Part shown: positions 1 through 7,680 of the stretch, in pieces | Position numbering within the stretch: the first letter of the stretch is position 1 | Layout: each line of letters opens with the position of its first letter | Assembly: GCF_040545335.1 (NCBI RefSeq) | Contig: NZ_JBEPLU010000001.1 | Location: forward strand, 1,674,001-1,738,000 | DNA: 64,000 nt | Direction of reading: 5' to 3' | Source of the DNA: Phenylobacterium koreense | Lineage (GTDB): Bacteria > Pseudomonadota > Alphaproteobacteria > Caulobacterales > Caulobacteraceae | Notes under the pieces: model-generated | Told to the model about the DNA's origin: nothing | The model's input: only the letters and a program-made list of their open reading frames with translations | The model's database searches: none | Position numbers and translations under genes: made by a program

Positions 1-573
1 TTCCTCGATGAGATCGACAAGGTCGCCTCCGCCCGCGAGCGCTCGGGCGCGGACGTCAGCCGCGAGGGCGTGCAGCGCGACCTGCTGCCGCTGATCGAAG
101 GCACGACCGTCTCGACCAAGTATGGGCCGGTGAAGACCGACCACATCCTGTTCATCGCCTCGGGCGCCTTCCACGTGGCCAAGCCCTCGGACCTGCTGCC
201 CGAACTGCAGGGCCGCTTGCCGATCCGGGTGGAGCTGAAGGCCCTGACGCGGGACGACTTCCGCCGCATTCTCACCGAGCCGGAAGCCAACCTGATCCGC
301 CAGCACCAGGCGCTGCTGGCCACCGAGGGCGTCACCCTCACCTTCACCGAGGACGCCATCGACGCTCTTGCCGACGCCGCCGTCACCGTGAACGGCTCGG
401 TGGAGAACATCGGCGCCCGCCGCCTGCAGACCGTGCTGGAAAAGGTGCTGGAGGAGATCAGCTACACCGCCTCGGACCGCGAGGGCGAAACCATCGCCAT
501 CGACGCCGCCTACGTGAAGCAGCGCCTGGACGGCCTGGCCCAGAACACCGACCTCAGCCGGTTCATTCTGTAA
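1..573 (+). CDS. hslU: ATP-dependent protease ATPase subunit HslU, C-terminal part
   Basis: The reading frame is open from the first base, so the gene begins upstream of the window; 190 codons are present. HslU is the AAA+ unfoldase of the HslUV (ClpYQ) cytoplasmic protease and feeds substrates to the HslV peptidase. Visible are the Walker B stretch FLDEIDKVA at the very edge, a sensor-1 region (LFIASGAFH), the sensor-2 motif [12 protein letters not shown], and the family's typical C-terminal tail ending LSRFIL, which docks into HslV. The Walker A part and probably hslV lie outside the window. The protein ends cleanly with TAA and is followed within 40 bp by a convergent gene and a palindromic repeat fragment. 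Confidence 0.97.
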   Translation, partial: FLDEIDKVASARERSGADVSREGVQRDLLPLIEGTTVSTKYGPVKTDHILFIASGAFHVAKPSDLLPELQGRLPIRVELKALTRDDFRRILTEPEANLIRQHQALLATEGVTLTFTEDAIDALADAAVTVNGSVENIGARRLQTVLEKVLEEISYTASDREGETIAIDAAYVKQRLDGLAQNTDLSRFIL

Positions 574-576
574 CCT

Positions 577-616
577 GGATCCTCGCGGCGGAGGGGGCCG
601 CCGCCAGGCGGATCAC
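577..616. repeat. Fragment of the palindromic intergenic repeat
   Basis: This short stretch between two convergent genes contains CGGAGGGGGCCGC followed by a short GGCG-rich arm and GGATCACCC. Almost the same string occurs at about 7645-7677, inside the larger repeat next to polA. The repeat appears to supply the stop codon of the minus-strand DUF2244 gene (613-615). I infer it is a degenerate copy of the same REP-like family. Confidence 0.5.
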
Positions 617-1083
617 CCTCTTCGCGCTGCATAGATCGCCCGCTCCAGCGCCCGGGCGAAGTCTGCCCGCTCCACCGGGCTGAGCGCCGCGGCGACGCTG
701 GCGTGGCGGCCGGACATGGCCAGACGCACGCCCCAGACCACCTGGTCCTCGTCCACCTCCAGGGCCACGCGGGTGAAGGCGGTGGGGCTTTCCCAGACCA
801 CCTCGCTGGCCTTGGGCGTCTCGCGCACCACCCGCACCTCGCGCGAGGTCACCCGCACCCGCTCGATCCGCTTGGCGGCCGCATAGCTGGCGAGGAAGGC
901 GACGATCACCGCCAGCACGTCCAGGCCGAGGAACAGCGGCACCAGGGTCGCGCCCATGGCCAGGAAGACCGCGGCGGCCGCGCAGTTGAAGAAGGTCACG
1001 ACGCCGACCAGCATCACGAACCCCCGCTGCGACAGCGAGCGGTTCGGCGTGATCACCGCATCCATGTAGACCAGGCCATCCAT
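613..1083 (-). CDS. DUF2244 domain membrane protein
   Basis: The 156-residue protein has a cytoplasmic-looking N-terminus with NRSLSQRGF, two closely spaced hydrophobic segments (about residues 20-65), then a soluble C-terminal half with the VTSREVRVVRE and VWESPTAF strings seen in DUF2244 proteins. The family is widespread in alphaproteobacteria, often near nth as here; its role is not established. The ATG at 1083 is preferred because further upstream codons run into a low-complexity Arg-rich stretch and the promoter region of divergent nth; ATG 1065 is an alternative. The stop falls inside a palindromic repeat fragment. Confidence 0.8.
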   Translation of the reverse strand: MDGLVYMDAVITPNRSLSQRGFVMLVGVVTFFNCAAAAVFLAMGATLVPLFLGLDVLAVIVAFLASYAAAKRIERVRVTSREVRVVRETPKASEVVWESPTAFTRVALEVDEDQVVWGVRLAMSGRHASVAAALSPVERADFARALERAIYAARRG

Positions 1084-1163
1084 GCTGGTCCGCCAGTCTA
1101 ATCCTGAAATCCGCCGTGCAAAGCCTTGGCGCGCGGCGCGGACCGGGCGATGTTCCCGCCGCC

Positions 1164-1838
1164 ATGGCAAAGTCTGTCCAGAAGAAGCGTCTCAGCCCGG
1201 CCGAAAAGGCCCGCATCGCCGAACTCTTCCACCGGTTCGAGAGCCTCAGCGACGACCCGCGCACCGAGCTGGACTATGACAGCCCCTACACCCTGGTGGT
1301 GGCTGTCGCGCTGTCGGCCCAGGCCACCGACGTCTCGGTCAACAAGGCCACCGCCAGGCTCTTCAAGGTCGCCGACACCCCGCAGAAGATGCTGGAGCTG
1401 GGGGAAGAGGGCCTGATCCCCTACATCGCCTCCATCGGCCTCTACCGGACCAAGGCCAGGAACGTGATCGCGGCGGCCAGGATCATCATGGAGAAGCACC
1501 ACGGCGAGGTGCCGCTGAACCGCGAGGACCTGATGGCCCTGCCGGGCGTCGGCCGAAAGACCGCCAGCGTGGTGCTCAACGAGCTGCGGGTCGAGCCGGC
1601 CATCGCCGTCGACACCCACGTCTTCCGCGTCGCCCACCGGCTGAAGCTGTCGGCCGGCAAGACCCCCGACCAGGTCGAGGCCGACCTGATGGCCATCGTC
1701 CCCGAGGCCCAGCTCACCCGCGCGCACCACTGGCTGATCCTGCACGGCCGCTATGTGTGCACGGCCCGGCGGCCGAAGTGCGAGGAGTGCCCGGTGGGCG
1801 ACCTCTGCCCCTCGCGGCGGCTGTTCCTGGCCCCATGA
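1164..1838 (+). CDS. nth: Endonuclease III (DNA glycosylase/AP lyase)
   Basis: The enzyme removes oxidised pyrimidines from DNA and nicks the resulting abasic site (base-excision repair). The 224-residue protein has the helix-hairpin-helix LPGVGRKTA with the catalytic lysine at K132, the catalytic aspartate D150 in VDTHVFRVAHRL, and the four [4Fe-4S] cysteines C199, C206, C209 and C215 in the exact C-x6-C-x2-C-x5-C spacing of the family. The ATG at 1164 begins MAKSVQKK, the family's usual short N-terminus; upstream codons in frame are not family-like. Its stop overlaps the start of the following LysR gene (ATGA), so the two are probably co-translated. Confidence 0.97.
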   Translation: MAKSVQKKRLSPAEKARIAELFHRFESLSDDPRTELDYDSPYTLVVAVALSAQATDVSVNKATARLFKVADTPQKMLELGEEGLIPYIASIGLYRTKARNVIAAARIIMEKHHGEVPLNREDLMALPGVGRKTASVVLNELRVEPAIAVDTHVFRVAHRLKLSAGKTPDQVEADLMAIVPEAQLTRAHHWLILHGRYVCTARRPKCEECPVGDLCPSRRLFLAP

Positions 1839-2770
1839 CCACACGGCTGCCGCTCAACGCCCTGCGCGTCTTCGAGGCCTGCGCCCGGCACGGCAGCTTC
1901 CTGGCCGCTTCCGAGGAGCTGGCCATCACTCCCGGCGCCGTCTCGCGGCAGATCAAGGCCCTCGAGGCCGAGCTCGAAGTCAGGCTCTTCGACCGGTTCA
2001 ACCGCGCCGTCCGCCTGACGCAGGCCGGCGAGCAACTGGCGGTGGGCGTGAGCCAGGGGCTCTCCACCCTGCAGGCGGCGGTGGACGCGGTCCGCTCGCG
2101 CCGGGACGCGCCGCTGGTGGTCACGGTGCTGCACTCCCTGGCCGCGCGCTGGCTGGTGCCGCGGCTCTACGACTTCCAGGCCCGCTATCCGGACGTCGAG
2201 ATCCTGGTCTCGGCCTCCGACGCCCCCAAGGACCTGGCCCGCGACAATATCGACGTCGCCATCCGGCTGGGTCGCGGCCCCTATCCCGGCCTGCACGTCA
2301 CCCACCTGTTCGACACGGTGCTGGTCCCGGTCTGCAGCCCCGGCCTGCTGCGCAAGTACGGGCCCTTCGAGCATCCCAACGACCTGGCCCGCACGGTGCT
2401 GCTGCACGACGTCAACATGATCGCCGCCGAGCCGGAGTGGAGCGACTGGCTGGCCGCCGCCGGCGCCGACAAGGTCAATCCGCGGCGCGGCCCACGCTTT
2501 TCGAACACCTACCTCTCGATCGAGGCCGCCCTCTCCGACCGCGGCGTGGCCCTGGCCGACGAGGCCATGGTCATCGACGACCTCAGGAGCGGCCGCCTGG
2601 TGCAGCCCTTCGCGCTCACCCTGCCGACCACCCTGGCCCAATGGGTGCTTTGCCTGCCGGAAAAGGCCGAGCAGCCGAACATCCGCCGTTTCCGCGCCTG
2701 GCTGCTGGAGCAGGCGCAAAAGGACGGCCTGGCGCCTTCGATTGACCAGAAATCAACTGACGAGCCGTAA
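1835..2770 (+). CDS. LysR-family transcriptional regulator, GcvA type
   Basis: The 311-residue protein has an N-terminal winged helix-turn-helix (LPLNALRVFEACARHGSF ... ITPGAVSRQIKALE, residues 5-60) and a type-2 periplasmic-binding-protein effector domain from about residue 90. The NALRVFEACARHGSF opening is typical of the GcvA/AmpR branch. LysR proteins usually control a neighbouring divergent or downstream gene, but here the gene overlaps nth by 4 nt and is followed by a tiny membrane ORF, so no target is evident. The effector is unknown. Confidence 0.9.
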   Translation: MTTRLPLNALRVFEACARHGSFLAASEELAITPGAVSRQIKALEAELEVRLFDRFNRAVRLTQAGEQLAVGVSQGLSTLQAAVDAVRSRRDAPLVVTVLHSLAARWLVPRLYDFQARYPDVEILVSASDAPKDLARDNIDVAIRLGRGPYPGLHVTHLFDTVLVPVCSPGLLRKYGPFEHPNDLARTVLLHDVNMIAAEPEWSDWLAAAGADKVNPRRGPRFSNTYLSIEAALSDRGVALADEAMVIDDLRSGRLVQPFALTLPTTLAQWVLCLPEKAEQPNIRRFRAWLLEQAQKDGLAPSIDQKSTDEP

Positions 2771-2835
2771 GCTCGTTTGTCATAAGCTGCCGATTATCGG
2801 AATTTACGGGCGTTCACCGATGTAGGAGCCTCCCC

Positions 2836-2964
2836 GTGACCTGCACCTATGATCAATCGATCGAGCTTCCGCGCGGCGGCGACCTGCTGCGCGACGTGGT
2901 TCTCGTCCTTGCGCTTGCGATCATCGCCGCCCCACTGGCGGTCATCGCCCTGGGCGCAGCCTGA
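2836..2964 (+). CDS. Very small single-span membrane protein
   Basis: This is a 42-codon ORF with a GTG start and a well-placed ribosome binding site (AGGAG, 7 nt spacer, GTG). The first 20 residues are polar and mixed in charge (TCTYDQSIELPRGGDLLRD); the rest is one continuous hydrophobic run (VVLVLALAIIAAPLAVIALG) long enough to span the membrane once, ending with two alanines. It lies 65 bp behind the LysR gene on the same strand. No known family is recognised. The evidence for coding is the strong SD, the amphipathic-then-hydrophobic pattern and the lack of a competing gene. Confidence 0.55.
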   Translation: MTCTYDQSIELPRGGDLLRDVVLVLALAIIAAPLAVIALGAA

Positions 2965-3024
2965 CGAGCCGGGGCCGGCCCCCGCCGGCCCCGTACTCGC
3001 CCTTTGCCCCGTTCGGTCCTCGCC

Positions 3025-3309
3025 TCAGGTGATCTTCTTGGCGCTCGGCGGGTCGCTGCTCGGGAAGCTCTCTTCCAGGGCCTCGTCCAGCAGCGCTTCC
3101 TGACGGTCTTCGGCCTGCTTGGCCTTGCCCGCCAGTTGGTCCGGCTTTTCGTTCTCGCCCAGCGGCTTGGCCGCGCGGGCGTGAGGCGCCTCGGTCCTGT
3201 GATCGGCCATGACCGGCTTGCCTTCGACCGCGGCGTCGGCGCCCGCCGCGCCCGAGCCGATGCTGGCGCCGGCCTCGTGCTTGGCCTTGCCGCGTTTAAG
3301 GATACCCAT
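3025..3309 (-). CDS. Small conserved hypothetical protein (ESFPSSDPPS tail)
   Basis: The 94-residue hydrophilic protein is rich in Ala, Lys, Glu and Asp and has no hydrophobic segment. The C-terminal part, ALLDEALEESFPSSDPPS, matches a short motif common in small alphaproteobacterial proteins of unknown function; the middle (KPDQLAGKAKQAEDRQEALL) is probably helical. The gene stands alone on the minus strand between the small membrane ORF and adenosine kinase. Its minus-strand upstream has a reasonable GAGG ribosome binding site just before ATG 3309. No function can be assigned. Confidence 0.7.
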   Translation of the reverse strand: MGILKRGKAKHEAGASIGSGAAGADAAVEGKPVMADHRTEAPHARAAKPLGENEKPDQLAGKAKQAEDRQEALLDEALEESFPSSDPPSAKKIT

Positions 3310-3443
3310 TTCGATCCTCCGTATTGCCTAGGATCAACTCACGGGCCGCTCGCCGGTTGCCGCCGGACCCTGCGCTCCGTTGCTCAAGTCCGGCTTTGCC
3401 TGTAGGACGCAAGGCCAATTTCCGCGAAGGCCGATCTTCCCGC

Positions 3444-4433
3444 ATGACCGAGCTCTACGACGTCGCCGCCATCGGCAACGCCATCGTCGACGTGATCGCG
3501 CCGGCGACTGACGAATTCCTGGTTCAGCAGGGCATGGACAAGGGCGCCATGATGCTGGTCGACGAGGTCCGCAGCGCCGCCATCTACAAGGCCATGGCTC
3601 CTGGCATCGAGGCCTCCGGCGGCTCGGCCGCCAACACCGTGGGGGGCCTGGCCTCCTTCGGCGGCCGCGGCGCCTTTCTCGGCAAGGTCGCCGACGACCA
3701 GCTCGGCAAGGTCTTCGCCCACGACATGCGCGCCATCGGCGCCCATTTCGACACCCCGCCCCTGCTGAACGGCAAGGCGACCGCGGTCTCGATGATCAAC
3801 GTCACCCCGGACGGCGAGCGGACCATGTCCACCTTCCTGGGCGCCTCGACCGAGTTCACCTCCGACGATATCGACGCCGCCATCATCGAGGCGGCCAAGA
3901 TCGTCTATCTGGAAGGCTATCTGTTCGACGCCGAGGCCGCCCGCCGCGCCTTCGCCAAGGCCGCCGGCCTGGCCCACGGCGCCGGGCGGATGATCGCCAT
4001 CACCCTTTCCGACAGCTTCGTGGTCGACCGTCACCGCGAGGCGCTGCTCGGCTTCATCGAAAACCAGGTCGACCTGGTCTTCGCCAACGCCTCGGAAATC
4101 ACCTCGCTCTTCCAGACCGACGACTTCGACGCCGCCGTGGACGCCCTGCGCACCAAGGTGAAGATCGCCGCCGTCACCCGCAGTGAAAAGGGCTCGGTCA
4201 TCGCCGCGGCCGGCCAGACCTTCGAAGTTTCCGCCTTCCCGGTCGATAAAGTCATGGACACGACCGGCGCAGGCGACCAATACGCAGCCGGATTCATGTA
4301 CGGCCTCGCCACCGGCCGGCCGCTCAATGTCTGCGGCCAGCTCGGCTCGCTGGCGGCGGCCGAAGTGATTTCGCACTATGGCCCGCGCCCCCTGGTCAGC
4401 CTGAAAGACCTGGCGGCGTCCAAAGGACTTTAG
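3444..4433 (+). CDS. Adenosine kinase (PfkB-family sugar kinase)
   Basis: The 329-residue protein is a PfkB/ribokinase-fold kinase. It begins MTELYDVAAIGNAIVD, has the N-terminal GGSAANTVGGLA substrate/fold motif and the C-terminal DTTGAGDQYAAGF signature, whose Asp is the catalytic base and whose GAGD forms the anion hole. Alphaproteobacterial members of this subgroup are annotated as adenosine kinase (adenosine to AMP); other PfkB substrates cannot be excluded from sequence alone. ATG 3444 is chosen because residues upstream are not family-like. The stop is 3 bp before hisB, so the gene probably shares its transcript with the histidine genes. Confidence 0.88.
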   Translation: MTELYDVAAIGNAIVDVIAPATDEFLVQQGMDKGAMMLVDEVRSAAIYKAMAPGIEASGGSAANTVGGLASFGGRGAFLGKVADDQLGKVFAHDMRAIGAHFDTPPLLNGKATAVSMINVTPDGERTMSTFLGASTEFTSDDIDAAIIEAAKIVYLEGYLFDAEAARRAFAKAAGLAHGAGRMIAITLSDSFVVDRHREALLGFIENQVDLVFANASEITSLFQTDDFDAAVDALRTKVKIAAVTRSEKGSVIAAAGQTFEVSAFPVDKVMDTTGAGDQYAAGFMYGLATGRPLNVCGQLGSLAAAEVISHYGPRPLVSLKDLAASKGL

Positions 4434-4436
4434 AGG

Positions 4437-5027
4437 ATGGCCCGCACCGCGGAAGTGGTCCGAAACACCAATGAGACCCAGATCAGCGTCCGCGTCGATC
4501 TGGACGGCTCCGGCGTCGCCGACGTCGAGACCGGCATCGGTTTCTTCGACCACATGCTGGACAGCTTCGCCCGCCACGGCGGGATCGACCTTCATGTCCG
4601 CACCAAGGGCGACCTGCACATCGACTTCCACCACACGGTGGAGGACACCGGCATCGTCATCGGCCAGGCCATCGCCAAGGCCCTGGACGGGTTCAAGGGC
4701 GTGCGCCGCTTCGGCCACGCCTACATCCCGATGGACGAGACCCTGACGCGCTGCGCGGTCGACCTCTCGAACCGGCCCTATCTGGTCTGGAAAGTCGCCT
4801 TCAAGACCCCGAAGATCGGTGAGTTCGACACCGAGCTCTTCAAGGAGTTCCACCACGCGTTCGCCATGAACTGCGGCGCCTGCGTGCACCTGGAAACGCT
4901 CTACGGCGACAACAGCCACCACATCGCCGAAAGCGGCTTCAAGGCGCTGGCCCGCGCCCTGCGTACGGCGATCGAACTCGACCCCAAGACCCACGGTCAC
5001 GCCCCCTCGACCAAGGGCGTGCTGTAA
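4437..5027 (+). CDS. hisB: Imidazoleglycerol-phosphate dehydratase
   Basis: This enzyme catalyses the sixth step of histidine synthesis, dehydrating imidazoleglycerol phosphate to imidazoleacetol phosphate. The protein is the monofunctional 196-residue form, without the phosphatase domain fused in enterics. Both halves of the tandem fold are visible: [17 protein letters not shown] and [10 protein letters not shown] in the first, [11 protein letters not shown] and [18 protein letters not shown] in the second. The paired histidines and the Glu/Asp of HHTVED and HHIAES are the manganese ligands of the family. The gene opens the his block, with an inverted-repeat element separating it from hisH. 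Confidence 0.98.
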   Translation: MARTAEVVRNTNETQISVRVDLDGSGVADVETGIGFFDHMLDSFARHGGIDLHVRTKGDLHIDFHHTVEDTGIVIGQAIAKALDGFKGVRRFGHAYIPMDETLTRCAVDLSNRPYLVWKVAFKTPKIGEFDTELFKEFHHAFAMNCGACVHLETLYGDNSHHIAESGFKALARALRTAIELDPKTHGHAPSTKGVL

Positions 5028-5028
5028 A

Positions 5029-5072
5029 GCGCGCTCAGCAAAAGTGGCCACCGGTTTTGCGTCCGAGCGCGC
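5029..5072. repeat. Hairpin-forming intergenic element between hisB and hisH
   Basis: Nested complementary arms are visible: the outer GCGCGCTC (5029-5036) pairs with GAGCGCGC (5065-5072), and the inner GCAAAA (5038-5043) pairs with TTTTGC (5055-5060). The core AAAAGTGG ... CCGGTTTTGCG resembles a small palindrome I know to be scattered through intergenic regions of many alphaproteobacteria. It begins 1 bp after the hisB stop. It may modulate transcript stability or partial termination within the his operon. Confidence 0.6.
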
Positions 5073-5094
5073 GACAAGGAAAAGAGACTGATCC

Positions 5095-5727
5095 ATGCAG
5101 AGCGTCGCCCTGATCGACTACGGGTCGGGCAACCTTCGCTCGGCCGAAAAGGCCCTCGTCCGCGCCGCGGCGGGAACGAGCCAGGTCATCGTCACCAGCG
5201 ATCCCGACACCGTGGCCGCGGCTGACCGCGTCGTCCTGCCGGGCGTCGGCGCCTTCGCCGCCTGCATGCAGGCGCTCAGCGAGCGGCCCGGCCTGATCGA
5301 AGCCATGACCCAGGCCGTCCAGGAGAAGGGCCGCCCGTTCCTCGGCGTCTGCGTCGGCATGCAGCTCCTCGCCACCCGCGGCCTGGAGTTCGGCGAGACC
5401 CGCGGCCTGGACTGGATCGCCGGCGACGTCCGCCGCGTCGAGCCGAAAGATCCGTCGGTGAAGATCCCGCACATGGGCTGGAACACCCTGATCGACCCGC
5501 ACGGCCCGCCGCCGATCGCCGGGGTCGGCGAGGCGCCCATGTACTTCACCCATTCGTTCGCCTTCTATCCGACCTCGGAAGAAGACGTGGCCGCCTGGGT
5601 CGAGCACGGCGAACGTTTCCCCGCCGCCGTCGCGAAGAACAATGTCGCGGGCGTACAGTTTCATCCTGAAAAATCGCAAAGCGCCGGCATCGCCCTGCTG
5701 GCGCGTTTCCTGGAGTGGCGTCCGTGA
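5095..5727 (+). CDS. hisH: Imidazole glycerol phosphate synthase, glutaminase subunit
   Basis: HisH hydrolyses glutamine and channels ammonia to HisF. The 210-residue class-I glutamine amidotransferase has the nucleophile C86 in GVCVGMQLL and the catalytic His-Glu pair H190 and E192 in VQFHPEKS. The N-terminus VALIDYGSGNLRS is the family signature. A GGAAAAGAGA ribosome binding site precedes the ATG. The stop overlaps the GTG of hisA, suggesting coupled translation. Confidence 0.98.
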   Translation: MQSVALIDYGSGNLRSAEKALVRAAAGTSQVIVTSDPDTVAAADRVVLPGVGAFAACMQALSERPGLIEAMTQAVQEKGRPFLGVCVGMQLLATRGLEFGETRGLDWIAGDVRRVEPKDPSVKIPHMGWNTLIDPHGPPPIAGVGEAPMYFTHSFAFYPTSEEDVAAWVEHGERFPAAVAKNNVAGVQFHPEKSQSAGIALLARFLEWRP

Positions 5728-6446
5728 TCCTCTATCCGGCCATCGACCTCAAAGACGGCCAATGCGTCCGTGTCCTGCACGGCGACCTGGACACCGCCAC
5801 GGTGTTCAACAACTCGCCCGCGGCCCAGGCCGCCAGCTTCGTGGAAGCGGGCTTTCACTGGATCCACGTCGTCGATCTGAACGGCGCCGTCCAGGGCAAG
5901 GCGATCAACGAGAAGGCCGTCGAGGCGATCCTCGAGGCCGTGTCGATCCCGGTCCAGCTCGGCGGCGGCATCCGTAGCCTGAAGGACATCGAGCGCTGGA
6001 TCGAGGCCGGCGTCAGCCGTGTCATCCTCGGCACCGTCGCCGTGACCGAGCCCGACATCGTTCACAAGGCCGCCAAGCTGTGGCCCGAACAGATCGCCGT
6101 CTCCGTGGACGTCCGCGGCGGCAAGGTCGCGACGCAAGGCTGGACCGAGAGCTCCGACCTCGACGCCGTCACCGTCGCCAAGCGCTTCGAGGACGCCGGG
6201 GTCGGCGCCCTGATCATCACCGACATCGACCGCGACGGCACGGTGATGGGCTTCAACGTCGAGGCCTTTGGGGCCATCGCCGACGCCGTGGCCATCCCGG
6301 TGATCGCCGCCGGCGGCCTCGCCTCCATCGACGACATCGTCCGGCTGAAAGCGCGCAAGGGCGTGCCGATCGCCGGCGCCGTCCTCGGCCGCGCGCTCTA
6401 CAACGGCGCGATCTCGCCGGAAGAGGCCCTCAAGGTCGCCGCCTGA
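5724..6446 (+). CDS. hisA: ProFAR isomerase (phosphoribosylformimino-AICAR-P isomerase)
   Basis: HisA isomerises ProFAR to PRFAR in histidine synthesis. The 240-residue TIM barrel carries the two catalytic aspartates D8 (in YPAIDLKDG) and D129 (in SVDVRGGKVATQGW) and the phosphate-binding loop LGGGIRS. I chose the GTG at 5724 because HisA proteins normally begin directly with the first beta strand (MILYPAIDLK) and this GTG overlaps the hisH stop as GTGA; an in-frame GTG at 5715 would add three residues. It is followed by hisF after 15 bp. Confidence 0.96.
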   Translation: MILYPAIDLKDGQCVRVLHGDLDTATVFNNSPAAQAASFVEAGFHWIHVVDLNGAVQGKAINEKAVEAILEAVSIPVQLGGGIRSLKDIERWIEAGVSRVILGTVAVTEPDIVHKAAKLWPEQIAVSVDVRGGKVATQGWTESSDLDAVTVAKRFEDAGVGALIITDIDRDGTVMGFNVEAFGAIADAVAIPVIAAGGLASIDDIVRLKARKGVPIAGAVLGRALYNGAISPEEALKVAA

Positions 6447-6461
6447 TGCTGAAGGCCCCTT

Positions 6462-7229
6462 ATGCTGAAAGTTAGGGTCATCCCCTGTCTGGACGTCAAG
6501 GACGGCCGCGTGGTGAAGGGCGTGAACTTCGTCGCCCTGCGCGATGCGGGCGATCCGGTCGAACAAGCCACCGCCTATGACGCGGCCGGCGCCGACGAGC
6601 TGATGTTCCTCGACATCACCGCCAGCCATGAGCGCCGCGGCGCCATTCTCGACGTGATCGCCCGCACCGCCGACGTCTGCTTCATGCCGCTCAGCGTCGG
6701 CGGCGGCATCCGCCAGGTGGAGGACGCCCGCCGCCTGCTGCTGGCCGGCGCCGACAAGATCAGCGTCAACACCGCCGCGGTCGAGAATCCCGACCTGATC
6801 AGCGCCTGCGCCGACGCCTTCGGTTCCCAGGCCGTGGTCGTGGCCATCGACGCCAAGCGCACCGCCGACGGCTGGCGGGTCTTCACCTACGGCGGTCGCA
6901 ACGACACTGGCCTCGACGTGATCGAATACGCCGCGGGCGCGGTGCGCCGCGGGGCTGGCGAGATCCTGCTGACCTCCATGGACCGCGACGGCGCCAAGAC
7001 CGGCTACGACCTCGACCTGCTCAAGGCCGTGACCAGCGCGGTCAACGTCCCGGTAATCGCCTCGGGCGGCGCGGGGAACGCCCGGCACATGGTGGACGCC
7101 GTGACCAAGGGCGGGGCTGACGCCGTGCTGGCCGCCTCCATCTTCCACTTCGGCGAGGTCTCGGTGGGCGAGGTCAAGCAGGCCATGGCCGCCGCCCACA
7201 TCCCGGTCCGGATCACGGAGGCCGCATGA
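6462..7229 (+). CDS. hisF: Imidazole glycerol phosphate synthase, cyclase subunit
   Basis: HisF condenses PRFAR with HisH-derived ammonia to give imidazole glycerol phosphate and AICAR. The 255-residue half-barrel duplicate of HisA has the catalytic D11 in [15 protein letters not shown] and D130 in VAIDAKR, at exactly the family's standard numbering, plus two phosphate loops (SVGGGIR and ASGGAGN). The stop overlaps the start of hisE (ATGA). Confidence 0.98.
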   Translation: MLKVRVIPCLDVKDGRVVKGVNFVALRDAGDPVEQATAYDAAGADELMFLDITASHERRGAILDVIARTADVCFMPLSVGGGIRQVEDARRLLLAGADKISVNTAAVENPDLISACADAFGSQAVVVAIDAKRTADGWRVFTYGGRNDTGLDVIEYAAGAVRRGAGEILLTSMDRDGAKTGYDLDLLKAVTSAVNVPVIASGGAGNARHMVDAVTKGGADAVLAASIFHFGEVSVGEVKQAMAAAHIPVRITEAA

Positions 7230-7552
7230 GCCGCTTCGCCGACATCCTCGAACGCCTCGCCGCGACCATCGAGTCCCGCAAGGGCGCGGACCCTGAAAGC
7301 TCCTACACCGCCAAGCTGCTGGCCGGCGGCATCGACCGCCCGGCCAAGAAATTCGGCGAGGAAGCGGTCGAGGCGGTGATCGCCGCCGCCCAGGGCGACC
7401 AGGCGGCCCTCGCCTCCGAAAGCGCCGACCTCATCTATCACTGGCTGGTCCTCTTGACCGCCAGCGGCGTCAGCCTCGACGACGTCGCCGCCAAGCTCGA
7501 AGCCCGCGAAGGCGTCTCCGGCCTCGCCGAAAAGGCGGCGCGGGGGAAGTAG
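7226..7552 (+). CDS. hisE: Phosphoribosyl-ATP pyrophosphatase
   Basis: HisE hydrolyses PR-ATP to PR-AMP, the second step of the pathway. The 108-residue all-helical protein has the MazG-like motif [14 protein letters not shown], whose acidic residues bind magnesium, preceded by [10 protein letters not shown]. It is a stand-alone HisE, with HisI presumably elsewhere. It closes the his block; the TAG stop is formed within a palindromic repeat (TAGTCAGC...). Confidence 0.97.
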   Translation: MSRFADILERLAATIESRKGADPESSYTAKLLAGGIDRPAKKFGEEAVEAVIAAAQGDQAALASESADLIYHWLVLLTASGVSLDDVAAKLEAREGVSGLAEKAARGK

Positions 7553-7677
7553 TCAGCTTCGCTGACAGCTCCCCCAGCGGGGGAGCATCTGTTTCTTCTT
7601 AAATCCTCCCCCGCTGGGGGATGTGGATCGGCGAAGCCGAGACGGAGGGGGCCGCGCCGCCGGGCGCGGATCACCCA
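7551..7677. repeat. REP-like composite palindromic repeat
   Basis: Three dyads lie in a row: GTCAGC-TTC-GCTGAC (7552-7566), GCTCCCCC-AGC-GGGGGAGC (7568-7586) and TCCCCC-GCT-GGGGGA (7607-7621). The second and third cores are reverse complements of each other, so the whole element can also fold as one large cruciform. It ends with CGGAGGGGGCCGCG ... GGATCACCC, shared with 577-616, and the AGCTCCCCCAGCGGGG module recurs at about 52240. It sits between convergent hisE and polA and may also act as their transcription barrier. Confidence 0.75.
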
Positions 7678-7680
7678 TCC

